Positions 51,611-61,100 of a stretch of 64,000 nucleotides of DNA are shown in pieces. Each line of letters opens with the position of its first letter. Position 1 is the first letter of the stretch. The notes beneath the pieces are model-generated. The model did not search any database. It saw only the letters and a list, made by a program, of their open reading frames with translations, and was not told the origin of the DNA. The DNA comes from Cupriavidus plantarum (GTDB lineage: Bacteria > Pseudomonadota > Gammaproteobacteria > Burkholderiales > Burkholderiaceae), in the NCBI RefSeq assembly GCF_905397285.1, contig NZ_CAJPUX010000001.1, positions 1,674,001-1,738,000 on the forward strand, read 5' to 3'. The position numbers were made by a program, and so were the translations under genes.

Positions 51611-51658
51611 GTAGTCGTTGTCGTAGTCGTTGTCGTAGTCGTTGTCGTAGTCGTTGCC
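51611..51658. repeat. 12-base tandem repeat between the amidohydrolase and Bug genes
   Basis: GTAGTCGTTGTC repeats from 51611, 51623 and 51635, with a one-base variant at 51647 and degraded units to about 51675. It occupies the gap just upstream of the Bug gene start on the minus strand. As an open frame it would encode Asp-Asn-Asp-Tyr units, but it lies outside both genes. Confidence 0.85.
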
Positions 51659-51678
51659 GTAGTGGCTGTTGTCGTTGT

Positions 51679-52521
51679 TCAGGTATTGCCGTACAGCGCC
51701 TGCGGATTCCCCACGAGGACCCGATACGCGGTGTCGGCCGAGCAGGCCGAGCAGCACCATGCGAGAAAGGTTTGCAGGACCGACGCATCGTCGACGGCTT
51801 CGCCGCCTCTCGCCCGCACGGTCGGATGCGGCCAGTCCGATCCCCACACCATGCGTTCCGGCGCGAGCTGCAGATAGCGCGCCGCGAGCGGCTGCATGTC
51901 GCCGTAGTGCGGTGCGCCTTCGAGCGATTCGATATACGGTCCCGACAGCTTCACCCACGCCTTGCCCGCCGACACGAGGTCAGCGATCACGCGGTAGGCG
52001 TGCTCCCCCGCGCGCTGCCCGATCGGCAGATGGCCGTAGTGGTCGAACACCATCGGCACCGGCAGCGCGGACAGCATGCCCGCCGCGTCGGGCAGCCACT
52101 CGGGCGGCAGATTGAGTTGCACGTGCCAGCCATGGCCGGCAATGCGCTTTGCGAGCGCGGGCAGATCGTCGAGCGATACCGGCGCGGGCAGCGTCAGATT
52201 GAAGCGAATGCCGCGCACGCCCGCCGCATGCAGACGCGCGAGCTCGGCATCCGGCACATCGGCCCCCACCACCGCGACGCCGCGCGCGCCATCCCCATAG
52301 GCGGCGATCGCGTCGACGGTACTGCTGTTGTCGGTGCCGTACGTCGATGGGGTCACAACGACCACGCACGACGTGCCGAGCACGCGCTGGACGCGCAGGT
52401 AGTCGTCCGTCGTCGCATCGGCGGGACGCAGCGTCGCCCCCGGCGCGACCGGATAGCGGCTGTGATAGATGTGCGTATGACAGTCCCATGCGCCGGCAAA
52501 GGACAGCACCGGCCCGGTCAT
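51679..52521 (-). CDS. Amidohydrolase-family hydrolase (LigI-like lactonase type)
   Basis: The 280-residue protein belongs to amidohydrolase group 2 (PF04909). The N-terminal metal motif is AWDCHTHIYHSRYP, mid-barrel His residues lie in VFDHYGHLPIGQ, and the final Asp is in MVWGSDWPHPTV. Relatives include 2-pyrone-4,6-dicarboxylate lactonase and sugar lactonases that need no bound metal. Its start overlaps the SMP-30 stop codon by 4 bases (ATGA). In this operon a lactone-opening step is the best guess. Confidence 0.9.
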   Translation of the reverse strand: MTGPVLSFAGAWDCHTHIYHSRYPVAPGATLRPADATTDDYLRVQRVLGTSCVVVVTPSTYGTDNSSTVDAIAAYGDGARGVAVVGADVPDAELARLHAAGVRGIRFNLTLPAPVSLDDLPALAKRIAGHGWHVQLNLPPEWLPDAAGMLSALPVPMVFDHYGHLPIGQRAGEHAYRVIADLVSAGKAWVKLSGPYIESLEGAPHYGDMQPLAARYLQLAPERMVWGSDWPHPTVRARGGEAVDDASVLQTFLAWCCSACSADTAYRVLVGNPQALYGNT

Positions 52522-53444
52522 GCGCCCCGCCCCGCATGCACGGGCGCGCCGCCGACGGACATTTCCGCGGAAAGGATGGCGCCGGTCGTCGACTCCGTCA
52601 TCAGCAGCGTCTTGCCCTCGGCGCCGCCGAAGCACAGGTTCGTCAGCGAAGCGCCCACCGGCGTGCGGATGACCTCGACCGGTTCGGCGCGATGGTTGAG
52701 CACCCACACATACCCGAGCCCCGGATTGGCGACGAGCAGGAAACCGTCGGCGCGCATGGCAAGGCCGTCGGGACCGCTCGGGCCATACGAGGTAAAGAAC
52801 TGGCCGACCTTGCTCACCGACCCGTCGGGCTGGAGCGGCACGCGCCAGACGCAGTTGCCGCGCGTCATGGCGACGTAGAGCACTTTCTCGTCCGGCGACA
52901 GCACGAGGCCGTTCGGGCTGGGCGCGTTGTCGATGAGCACGTCGAGCTTGCCGCCCGGCGAAAGACGATACACGCGGCCCGTCGGATCGTGCATGCCCGA
53001 CTGCCCCTGATCGGTGAAGTACAGGTTGCCCGCCGAGTCGAACGTGAGGTCATTGACGCCACGGAAGCGCTCCGAGTTCCGGCGCTCGAGGAACGGCGTG
53101 ACGACGCCGGTCGTCGCGTCGAGACGCATCAGGCCATTGCGATAGTCCGTGATGAGAAAGCTGCCATCGGCCATGCGCTTCATGCCGTTGGGCTCGCCAT
53201 CGAACGTGGCGATCAATTCCCAGTCGCCGCGCATCGAAACACGGAACACGCGGCCATAGGGAACGTCGGTGACCCAGAGATGGCCGTCCGCCCACACGGG
53301 GCCTTCGAGGAAGGACTCCACCGACACGCCGCCGCGATTGGCGATCGCCCACGCATTGTCGGTATCGTGCCGGCGGAATGCGTCGGGCAGGCGCGTGAGT
53401 ACCGTCGCATCGCGCACGGCAGGTTGTTGCAGTAGCAGCATCAT
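52518..53444 (-). CDS. SMP-30/gluconolactonase-family lactonase
   Basis: The 308-residue six-bladed propeller enzyme has the family metal-site segments: SFLEGPVWADGHLWVTD (catalytic Glu), MKRMADGSFLITD, FRGVNDLTFDSAGNLYFTD, PSPNGLVLSPDEKVLYV and SGPDGLAMRADG. It opens sugar-acid lactones using Ca2+ or Zn2+. The ATG overlaps the TGA of the upstream Bug gene (53441-53444), showing translational coupling. With the amidohydrolase, the operon carries two potential lactonases. Confidence 0.93.
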   Translation of the reverse strand: MMLLLQQPAVRDATVLTRLPDAFRRHDTDNAWAIANRGGVSVESFLEGPVWADGHLWVTDVPYGRVFRVSMRGDWELIATFDGEPNGMKRMADGSFLITDYRNGLMRLDATTGVVTPFLERRNSERFRGVNDLTFDSAGNLYFTDQGQSGMHDPTGRVYRLSPGGKLDVLIDNAPSPNGLVLSPDEKVLYVAMTRGNCVWRVPLQPDGSVSKVGQFFTSYGPSGPDGLAMRADGFLLVANPGLGYVWVLNHRAEPVEVIRTPVGASLTNLCFGGAEGKTLLMTESTTGAILSAEMSVGGAPVHAGRGA

Positions 53445-54424
53445 TGCTTCTCGATATTGGCCTTTGACGCGACGGTCGCCCATTGCGCCGTTTCGCGCTG
53501 GATCAGCTGCGCAAACCCCGCGCTGTCCAGATTGCCGGGCTGCGAGCCCATCTGTGCGAGGAACTGCGTCATGTCCGGCGACTGCAACGCCTTGTGGATT
53601 TCCGCCTGCAGGCGCGCGACGATGTCCGTCGGCGTGCCCTTCGGCGCCGCCATGCCCGACCAGTTGAACAGATTGAAGCCGGGCACCCCGGCCTCCGCGA
53701 ACGTCGGCACGCTGGGGAACACGTCGACACGCTTGCTGCCGCTGATGCCAAGCAGACGCATCTGGTTACCCTTGACGGGCGCGAGCGCCGTGGGCGTGGA
53801 GACCACGAGCAGATCGACATTGCCGCCGAGCAGGCCGATCATCGCCTCGCCCGCGCCCTTGTAGGGCACGTGCATCAGCCGGATGCCGGCGGCCTGCTGG
53901 AACGCTTCCGCCGCGAAATGCGGCGAACTGCCCGGACCGCCGGAGCCGAACGTCACTTCCCCGGGATGCGCCTTCGCATAAGCGATGAGCGACGCGAGGT
54001 CCTTGAAGCGGGAATCCGCCTTGACGCCGACGACCACGGGCGAGAACGCGAACGGGGCGATCGGCACGAGCGCATTCTGGTGATCCCAGTTGAGCTTGCG
54101 GAACACATAGGGCAGTGTGGTGTAGGAATTGTCGTTGGCCAGCAGCGTGTAGCCATCGGCCGCGGCGTTGACGACCTGCGTCGTGCCGATCGTGCCCGAT
54201 GCGCCGGGCTTGTTCTCGACCACGAAGCTCTGCCCCATCTGCATCGTGAGCTTCTGCGCGATCTTGCGCGTCACGACGTCGACGGCCCCGCCGGGCGGGT
54301 TCGGGACCACGATCCGGACGGGCTTGTCCGGGTAGGCCGCGGCCGCGGGCGCAACCACCGAGAGGCCGGCGGCAGCCATGACCGCCATGGCGGCCACCTT
54401 CCATGCAAACATGCGATGCAACAT
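53441..54424 (-). CDS. Bug/TctC-type binding protein (second of three in this operon)
   Basis: The 327-residue protein has a signal peptide (MLHRMFAWKVAAMAVMAAAG, cleaved near APAAAAYP), then YPDKPVRIVVPNPPGGAVDVVTR, VVENKPGASGTIGTTQVV and HVPYKGAGEAMIGLLGGNVDLLV. A GGAGA ribosome binding site supports ATG 54424; the longer frame to 54472 is rejected. It is translationally coupled to the SMP-30 gene. Ligand unknown. Confidence 0.95.
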   Translation of the reverse strand: MLHRMFAWKVAAMAVMAAAGLSVVAPAAAAYPDKPVRIVVPNPPGGAVDVVTRKIAQKLTMQMGQSFVVENKPGASGTIGTTQVVNAAADGYTLLANDNSYTTLPYVFRKLNWDHQNALVPIAPFAFSPVVVGVKADSRFKDLASLIAYAKAHPGEVTFGSGGPGSSPHFAAEAFQQAAGIRLMHVPYKGAGEAMIGLLGGNVDLLVVSTPTALAPVKGNQMRLLGISGSKRVDVFPSVPTFAEAGVPGFNLFNWSGMAAPKGTPTDIVARLQAEIHKALQSPDMTQFLAQMGSQPGNLDSAGFAQLIQRETAQWATVASKANIEKQ

Positions 54425-54506
54425 TTTTTGTCTCCGTACGACCGTCGGCGCGATACGCGGCGGAACGGACATTGCCGCCCGGCCGCGCTGCCTGTTATCG
54501 GTCCTG

Positions 54507-55451
54507 CTATGCCGCCGCGCGGGCGGCCTCCAACACCTTCAGCACGTTCTGCGCCGCGCCCACGCCCATGTTCACGTAGGCCGCGTCGCTGACGCCGCCG
54601 ATATGCGGCGACAGGATCAGGTTCGGGATTTCCTGGAACGCGTGCGGCACCGGCATCGGCTCCACCGCGAAACTATCCAGCCCCGCCGCGTGCAGCTTGC
54701 CGTTGGTCAGCGCCTCCGCGAGCGCGGGCTCGTCGATCAGGCCGCCGCGCGCCGTGTTCACGAGGATGGCGCCGTCCTTGAACTGCGCCAGCGTCTCGCG
54801 GTTGATCATGCCGCGGTTGTCGTCGGTCAGCGGGCAATGCAGCGAGACCACATCGGCTTCACGATAGATCCGCGCGAGGTCCGGGACGAGCGTCACGCCA
54901 TCGGGCGCCGTCTTCGCATACGGATCGAACGCGAGCACGCGCATGCCGAACGCCACGCCCACGGCCGCCGCGCGCCGGCCGATCTCGCCGAGCCCCACGA
55001 CGCCGAGCGTGCGGCCACCGAGTTCGATCGACTTGTGCGTCGACTTGTCCCAATGGCCCGCGCGCATGCGGTCGTCGAGGTGCGGCACCGCCTTCGCGCA
55101 AGCCAGGATCAGCGCCCACGCGTGCTCGGCCACGGCCGCCGCGTTGGCGCCCACCGCCGCCTTCACCGCGATGCCGCGTTCGGCCGCGGCCTGCTGGTCG
55201 ATGACGTCGATGCCGCTGCCATGTTTCGAGATCACCTTGAGCGATGGCGCCGCATCCATGATCGCGGCATTGATCTTGCCGTAGCGCACGATGATCGCGA
55301 CCGGATCCTTCTCCTTCGCCATGGCGAGCACGGTCTCTTCGCTGCATTGCTTGCCCGCGAAGGACACGTCGAAGTCCTTCAGCAGCGCGAGCGCCTCCGG
55401 CGCGAGATCGTTGCCCGTGACGAGCAAGGCGGGCTTCTTCTGCGTGCTCAC
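54507..55451 (-). CDS. D-isomer-specific 2-hydroxyacid dehydrogenase
   Basis: The 314-residue dehydrogenase resembles SerA/hydroxypyruvate-reductase types. The nucleotide fold is LGVVGLGEIGRRAAAVGVAFG near residue 145. The catalytic Arg is in LVNTARGGLIDE, and the Glu/His pair is in VEPMPVPH and NLILSPHIGGVS. It probably oxidises a D-hydroxyacid released by the lactonases or reduces a 2-oxoacid from the aldolase. Its ATG overlaps the RraA stop codon by 4 bases. Confidence 0.93.
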   Translation of the reverse strand: MSTQKKPALLVTGNDLAPEALALLKDFDVSFAGKQCSEETVLAMAKEKDPVAIIVRYGKINAAIMDAAPSLKVISKHGSGIDVIDQQAAAERGIAVKAAVGANAAAVAEHAWALILACAKAVPHLDDRMRAGHWDKSTHKSIELGGRTLGVVGLGEIGRRAAAVGVAFGMRVLAFDPYAKTAPDGVTLVPDLARIYREADVVSLHCPLTDDNRGMINRETLAQFKDGAILVNTARGGLIDEPALAEALTNGKLHAAGLDSFAVEPMPVPHAFQEIPNLILSPHIGGVSDAAYVNMGVGAAQNVLKVLEAARAAA

Positions 55452-56146
55452 AGCGTCTCCCCTTCGGCCAGCACGCCCGCGGCGCGCAGCTCTTTGTCCA
55501 GCCAGCCCGGACGCAGTTCGCCAGCCTTGATCGCGGCGATGCGCTTCGCTTCGGCGTCGACCTTCTTCTGCGCGAGTTCGAGAATGGCTGGGACATCTTC
55601 ACGCGGAATCACCACGACGCCATCGGCATCGCCCACGATCAGGTCGCCCGGGTTCACGGCCACGCCGGCCACCGAAGCGGGCCAGTTGACGAGACCGCCA
55701 ATCGCCTTGGTCGGACCGCACGGGTTCGTGCCCGCCGAAAACACCGGGAAGGACCCATGCGCGAGTTCATGCGAATCGCGCACGGCCGCATCGATCACGA
55801 AGCCGGCGACACCGGAGGCCTGCGCCTGCGTGGCCATGATCTCGCCGCACAGCGCGGCGGTCTGGTCGCCCTTGCCATCGACCACGATCACGTCGCCGGG
55901 CTGCGCGATGGCCAGCGCAACGTGGAACATCAGGTTGTCGCCGGGACGCACTTCGACGGTCAATGCGGGACCGCACACCTTCATGTCGCGGGACAGGCCC
56001 TGCACGCGGCCGTTCAGCGTGCCGCGGCGCCCCACCACGTCGGCGAGGATAGCGGCCTGGAACTTCGCGGCGCGCTCGACGAGTTCGGGCGACACGCGTT
56101 GATACTCGCGGCGAATGGCGGGCGATGCCTTGGCTTGGGTGCTCAT
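55448..56146 (-). CDS. RraA-family aldolase/decarboxylase
   Basis: The 232-residue protein is RraA-like. Segments are FQAAILADVVGRRGTLNG, VRPGDNLMFHVALAIAQPGDVIVVDGKGD, FVIDAAVRDSHEL and VNPGDLIVGDADGVVVIPREDV. The Gly-Asp-Gly-rich and Val-Arg-Asp motifs match 4-hydroxy-4-methyl-2-oxoglutarate/4-carboxy-4-hydroxy-2-oxoadipate aldolases and oxaloacetate decarboxylases rather than the RNase E inhibitor role. It likely cleaves a 2-oxo-4-hydroxyacid to pyruvate plus a second 2-oxo product. Confidence 0.9.
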   Translation of the reverse strand: MSTQAKASPAIRREYQRVSPELVERAAKFQAAILADVVGRRGTLNGRVQGLSRDMKVCGPALTVEVRPGDNLMFHVALAIAQPGDVIVVDGKGDQTAALCGEIMATQAQASGVAGFVIDAAVRDSHELAHGSFPVFSAGTNPCGPTKAIGGLVNWPASVAGVAVNPGDLIVGDADGVVVIPREDVPAILELAQKKVDAEAKRIAAIKAGELRPGWLDKELRAAGVLAEGETL

Positions 56147-56170
56147 ATACGACTCCAGATAATTGGGGGA

Positions 56171-57142
56171 TCACTTCGCGGAAGCGAGCTTCCAGAGGGA
56201 TTCGAACTTGCCGCGCTGCGTGGCCATGTGCTGGGTCCACGCGGCGCCGGACAGATAAGAGATGCCGCGCGCTTCGTTGACGGCGCGCGACAGGAACTCG
56301 GGGTCCTTCACCGTGGCCTCGATCGCGTCCTGCAGGCGCTTGGCCACGTCGGGCGGCAGGCCGCGCGGCGCGGCAAACCCGCGTTCGGAAGAAATCGTGA
56401 TGTCGAGTTTCTGCTCGCGGGCCGTCGGCACGTCGGCCATCAGGCCGGGGCGGCGCGTCTCGCCAAGCTGCGCCAGCACCTTGACGTCCTTCGAGGCGCG
56501 GTCGGCTTCGGTGAATTCGGTGGTGCTCATCGCCATCACGTCGATGTGGTGGCCGAGCAGGCTGGTCTTCGTCTGGGACGTCCCCGCGAACGGGATGTGA
56601 TTGACGCGCGCGCCAGTCGCCTGCTGCAGCGCCAGTGCCGCCATATGCCCATTGGTGCCGATGCCGTTGCTGCCCATCGACAGGCCTTCCGGGTTCGCCT
56701 TGAGCAGCCTGACGAGATCCGCCATCGAAGCAAGCTTGCTGTCCCCGGCCACGACGAACATCGCGGGATCGTCGATGACGCGGGCAAGTGGGACGATCGA
56801 CGCGGGCTCGTACTTGGGCTTGCGCTGGATCGGGATGGTCAGTAGCGAGGGCGTGGACACAATGCCGATCGTGTAACCGTCCGCCGCGGCGCGCGACAAC
56901 GCGGCATACGCGATCTCGCCGGACGCGCCGGGCTTGTTGACGACGACGATCCGGGCCTTGCCGCCCAGATGCTTCTGCAGGTATGGGGCCATCGCGCGGG
57001 CCAGCAGATCGGTGCCGCCCCCTGCCGCGAACCCCACATAAACCTCGATCGGCCGGTCGTCGGGCCACGCGGCTTGTGCCGGCATGGTGGCCATGGCGCT
57101 CAACGCCATCGTGGTCAGGACGAGGGTTCGGATCGCACGCAT
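56171..57142 (-). CDS. Bug/TctC-type binding protein (first gene of the operon)
   Basis: The 323-residue exported binding protein begins MRAIRTLVLTTMALSAMATMPAQAAWPDDRPIEVYVGFAAGGGTDLLAR. Further family segments are VVVNKPGASGEIAYAALSRAAADG and HIPFAGTSQTKTSLLGHHIDVMA. The longer frame to 57190 would read through the operator and is rejected. It is the promoter-proximal gene, 179 bases from the divergent IclR gene. It is clearly diverged from the other two Bug proteins, so all three may have different ligands. Confidence 0.95.
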   Translation of the reverse strand: MRAIRTLVLTTMALSAMATMPAQAAWPDDRPIEVYVGFAAGGGTDLLARAMAPYLQKHLGGKARIVVVNKPGASGEIAYAALSRAAADGYTIGIVSTPSLLTIPIQRKPKYEPASIVPLARVIDDPAMFVVAGDSKLASMADLVRLLKANPEGLSMGSNGIGTNGHMAALALQQATGARVNHIPFAGTSQTKTSLLGHHIDVMAMSTTEFTEADRASKDVKVLAQLGETRRPGLMADVPTAREQKLDITISSERGFAAPRGLPPDVAKRLQDAIEATVKDPEFLSRAVNEARGISYLSGAAWTQHMATQRGKFESLWKLASAK

Positions 57143-57171
57143 TGTTGGTCTCCTGTGATGCTTTTTTGCGC

Positions 57172-57188
57172 GTTGTACTCTGTACAAC
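57172..57188. promoter_or_regulatory. Operator 1: perfect TTGTAC-N3-GTACAA palindrome
   Basis: GTTGTACTCTGTACAAC sits 30 bases upstream of the first Bug gene. It is matched by an equally perfect 6-3-6 palindrome at 57273, 101 bases away, in the same divergent promoter region. The pair is a strong candidate binding site for the neighbouring IclR protein. Confidence 0.75.
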
Positions 57189-57272
57189 ATCGTTTCATTT
57201 ACCGTGTGCCCACTATAGTCCGTTACGATGCTCGCTCCACTTGTCGTTAACCCTTGTACGCATCAAAACGGC

Positions 57273-57289
57273 GTTGTACACAGTACAAT
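57273..57289. promoter_or_regulatory. Operator 2: perfect TTGTAC-N3-GTACAA palindrome
   Basis: GTTGTACACAGTACAAT lies 33 bases before the IclR start codon, so it could mediate autoregulation. A further half-site, TTGTAC at about 57254, lies between the two palindromes. Confidence 0.75.
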
Positions 57290-57321
57290 GGCCGTATCCT
57301 TACCAACCCGGCTGAACAACG

Positions 57322-58053
57322 ATGAGTAACCATGGCGTCGCCGCGGTCGAGAAAGCGCTCGGCCTGCTGGACTGCTTCCGGCTGGGGGCGGAGATCCTGT
57401 CGCTGGCCCAGTTGTCGGCCGCGTCGGGCATGCACAAGACGACGGTCTTCCGGCTGCTGAACTCGCTCGAACGGATGAGCTACGTCGCGCGCACGGCGGA
57501 TGGGCGGTACGCGCTGGGGCCGCGGGTGCTCTACCTCGGCAAGCTCTACGAGCAGTCGTTCCAGCTCGGGTCGCTGATCGAACCCGTCTTGCAGGAGCTC
57601 GCGCTCGCCACGCGGGAAAGCGCTTCGTATTACGTGCTGCATGGCGACGAACAGCGCATGTGTCTTTATCGCGCGGAGCCCAGCGAGGGGCTGCGGGAAA
57701 CGCGGCTCCCCGGGACCATCCTGCCGCTCGATGACACCGCGATCGGGTCGGTGCTCAAGTTCTGGGGCAAGGGAGACGAGGCCGCGCGGCGGGCGCAGCC
57801 GCTGCCGTGGTTTACCTCGGGCGCGCGCGACGTCTATACCGCCGCGTTCGCCACGCCGCTGTTCGGCGCGGGCGACAAGTTCATGGCCGCGCTGACGCTG
57901 TCCGGGCCGGCCTCGCGGCTGGAGGCCGCCGACCGCGCGGAGATCGCGCGCGTGCAGCTGGTGGCGGCCAGGAAGCTGTCGAAGCTGCTCGGGGCGAGCG
58001 CGGCGTGGTGCGAGAAGGTCTACGACGCGAATGCCGTGGTGAGCGGCGGATAG
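57322..58053 (+). CDS. IclR-family transcriptional regulator of the sugar-acid-like operon
   Basis: The 243-residue regulator has an N-terminal winged helix (about residues 5-65, VEKALGLLDCFRLG and LAQLSAASGMHKTTVFRLLNSLERMSYV). Its effector domain (about 85-235) includes LEPVLQELALATRESASYYV-like and LPGTILPLDDTAIGSVLKFW segments. It is divergent from the Bug-RraA operon and the obvious candidate to bind the two TTGTAC palindromes. It is not closely similar to the IclR protein at 7739. Confidence 0.94.
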   Translation: MSNHGVAAVEKALGLLDCFRLGAEILSLAQLSAASGMHKTTVFRLLNSLERMSYVARTADGRYALGPRVLYLGKLYEQSFQLGSLIEPVLQELALATRESASYYVLHGDEQRMCLYRAEPSEGLRETRLPGTILPLDDTAIGSVLKFWGKGDEAARRAQPLPWFTSGARDVYTAAFATPLFGAGDKFMAALTLSGPASRLEAADRAEIARVQLVAARKLSKLLGASAAWCEKVYDANAVVSGG

Positions 58054-58179
58054 GCGCCGCTACGCGGCTCGGCTCGGCTCGGGTTGAGGCTCGGGTGAAT
58101 GTGAAGGCGTCGGGGAATGAGGCGGCTGAGGGACGGCTGGCCCTCTTCCAATCGGCGCTATCATCCCCAACTTCAGCCA

Positions 58180-61100
58180 ATGCGCCGTACTTCCCCCGCC
58201 GACTTGGACGCCTTGCAGGATTTCCATCCCGCGGTGGCGGCATGGTTTGCCGCGACCTTTCCGCGGGCCACGGAAGCGCAGCAGCGCGCGTGGCCGCTGA
58301 TCCATCGTGGGCAGCCGACGCTGATCGCGGCGCCCACGGGATCCGGCAAGACGCTGACCGCCTTTCTGGCCGCGATCGACGCCCTCGTGCGGGAGAGCGT
58401 CGCCTCGCCCTTGCCCGACGAAACGCGGGTGCTGTACGTCTCCCCGCTGAAGGCGCTCTCCAACGACATCCGCGTCAACCTGCACGCCCCGCTCGCGGGT
58501 ATCGGCGCCCAGCTCGAGGCGATGGGCCTGCCGCCCCACGGCATTCGCACCGCCGTGCGCACGGGCGACACGCCGCAGGCCGAACGCAGCGCCATGCGCC
58601 GGCGTCCCCCTCATATCCTCGTCTCCACCCCGGAATCGCTCTACGTACTGCTCGCATCCGACTCGGGCCGCGCGATGCTGGCCGGCGTGCGCACCGTGAT
58701 CGTCGATGAAATCCACGCCGTGGCGGGCAACAAGCGCGGCAGCCATCTCGCGCTGAGCCTCGCGCGGCTCGATGCACTGTGCGAGCAGCCCCCGGTACGC
58801 GTGGGATTGTCCGCCACGCAGAAGCCACTCTCCGCCGTCGCGGATTTCCTGAGCGGCACGGGCAAGACCTGCGAGATCGTCGACGTCGGGCACGTGCGCA
58901 AGCGCGATCTCGCGCTGGAACTCCCGCCCGTGCCGCTCGAGGCCGTCCTGCCGAACGAGGTGTGGGAGCGCGTCTACGACCGGCTCGCGGAACTGTCCGC
59001 GATGCACCGCACGACGCTGATCTTCGTCAACACGCGGCGCATGGCCGAACGCATGGCGCGGCATCTGGCCGACCGCATCGGCGGCGAGCATGTGGCCGCG
59101 CATCATGGCAGCCTCGCCCGGGAATATCGGCTCGATGCCGAGCAGCGGCTCAAGCGCGGGGCGTTGCGCGTGCTGATCGCCACGGCGTCTCTCGAACTCG
59201 GCATCGATATCGGCGATGTCGACCTCGTTTGCCAGATGGGATCGCCGCGCAGCATCGCGTCGTTCCTGCAGCGCGTGGGCCGTTCCGGCCACCATGTCGG
59301 CGGACTGCCCAAGGGGCGGCTATTTCCAACCTCGCGGGACGACCTCATCGAATGCGCGGCCCTGCTCGATTGCGTGCGGCGCGACGAGCTCGATGTGCTG
59401 CGTATTCCGGTGGCGCCGCTCGATGTCATGGCGCAGCAGATCGTGGCCGAGGTGGGTCAGCGCGAGTGGCATGAGGACGCGTTATTCGATCTGCTGCGCG
59501 GTGCGACGCCGTATGCCTCGCTCGATCGCGCGCGTTTCGATGCGGTGCTGCGAACGCTGGCCGAGGGGTACTCGGGGCGCCAGGGCGTGCGGGGTGCCTA
59601 CGTCCATCGCGACTCGGTGAGCGGTACCGTGCGCGCCCGGCGGGGCGCGAAGATGACGGCCGTGACGTCGGGCGGCACGATTCCCGACAACGCGGACTTC
59701 ACCGTGATTCTCGAGCCCGGCGGGCAGAACGTTGGCACCGTGCATGAGGACTTCGCGGTGGAGTCGCTGGCGGGGGACGTATTCCAGCTGGGGAACACCT
59801 CGTATCGCATTCAGCGGATCGAGGCGGGCAAGGTACGCGTGGTGGATGCGCATGGGGCCGCGCCCAATATTCCGTTCTGGATCGGAGAGGCGCCGGGGCG
59901 CAGCGACGCGTTGTCGCTGGGCGTGGCGCGCTTGCGGGCCGAGGTCGATCGCTTGTTGGGCGAGAGGCTTGGTGAGAGCCCCGGCGACGGCGCGGCGGCG
60001 ATCGACCATGCGGTGCGATGGCTCGTGGGGGAAGTCGGACTGAATGAGGAGGCCGCGCGGCAGATCGTCGAGTACCTCGCCCGGGCGCGGGCGGCACTCA
60101 CCGCGCTGCCCACGCACGATACGCTGGTGATGGAGCGCTTCTTCGACGAATCCGGCGGGATGCAGCTCGTCGTACATGCGCCGTATGGCAGCCGCATCAA
60201 TCGAGCATGGGGGCTGGCCTTGCGCAAGCGCTTCTGCCGCACGTTCAACTTCGAGTTGCAGGCGGCCGCGACGGAGGATGCCATCGTGCTGTCCCTGTCG
60301 GAAAGCCACAGCTTCGCGCTCGACGAGGTGTGGCATTACCTCAAGTCTTCCAACGCCGAGCATGTGCTGGTGCAGGCGTTGCTCGATGCGCCGCTGTTCA
60401 ACGTGCGGTGGCGCTGGAACGCGACGACGGCATTGGCATTGCCCCGGTTTCTCGGCGGGCGCAAGGTGGCGCCGCAGCTGCAGCGCATGAAGAGCGACGA
60501 TTTGCTTGCGGCCGTGTTTCCGGACCAGGCGGCGTGCCTCGAGAATATTGCCGGTGAGCGGGAGCTGCCGGACCATCCGCTGGTGGAGCAGACGCTCGAC
60601 GATTGCCTGCACGAGGCGATGGATAGCAACGGGTGGATCGCGCTGCTGCGGCGAATGGAAGCTGGCGAGGTACGGCTCATTGCCCGCGATCTGCCCGCGC
60701 CTTCGCCGTTGGCGATGGAGGTGCTCGGTGCGCGGCCGTATGCGTACCTGGACGACGCACCGATCGAGGAGCGACGGACGCAGGCGGTGTTGAACCGTCG
60801 TTGGACGGATGCTTCCTCCACGGACGACATGGGCGCGCTGGACGCTGCAGCGATCGAATCCGTGGCCGAAGAGGCATGGCCGCGGGCGCGCAATGCGGAC
60901 GAGATACAGGAGGCGCTGATGTCGCTGGCCTGCATCACGGAGGCGGAGGCCGAGGCCAACGAGGGCTGGACTGACTGGCTTGCCGCGCTGGCGGCGGGTG
61001 GTCGGGCGATACGGCACGATGTCAATGGCGACACCAGCCTGTGGGTGGCGCGCGAGCGCGTGGCATGCGTGCGGGCGGCATATGGGATCGATGTTGCCGT

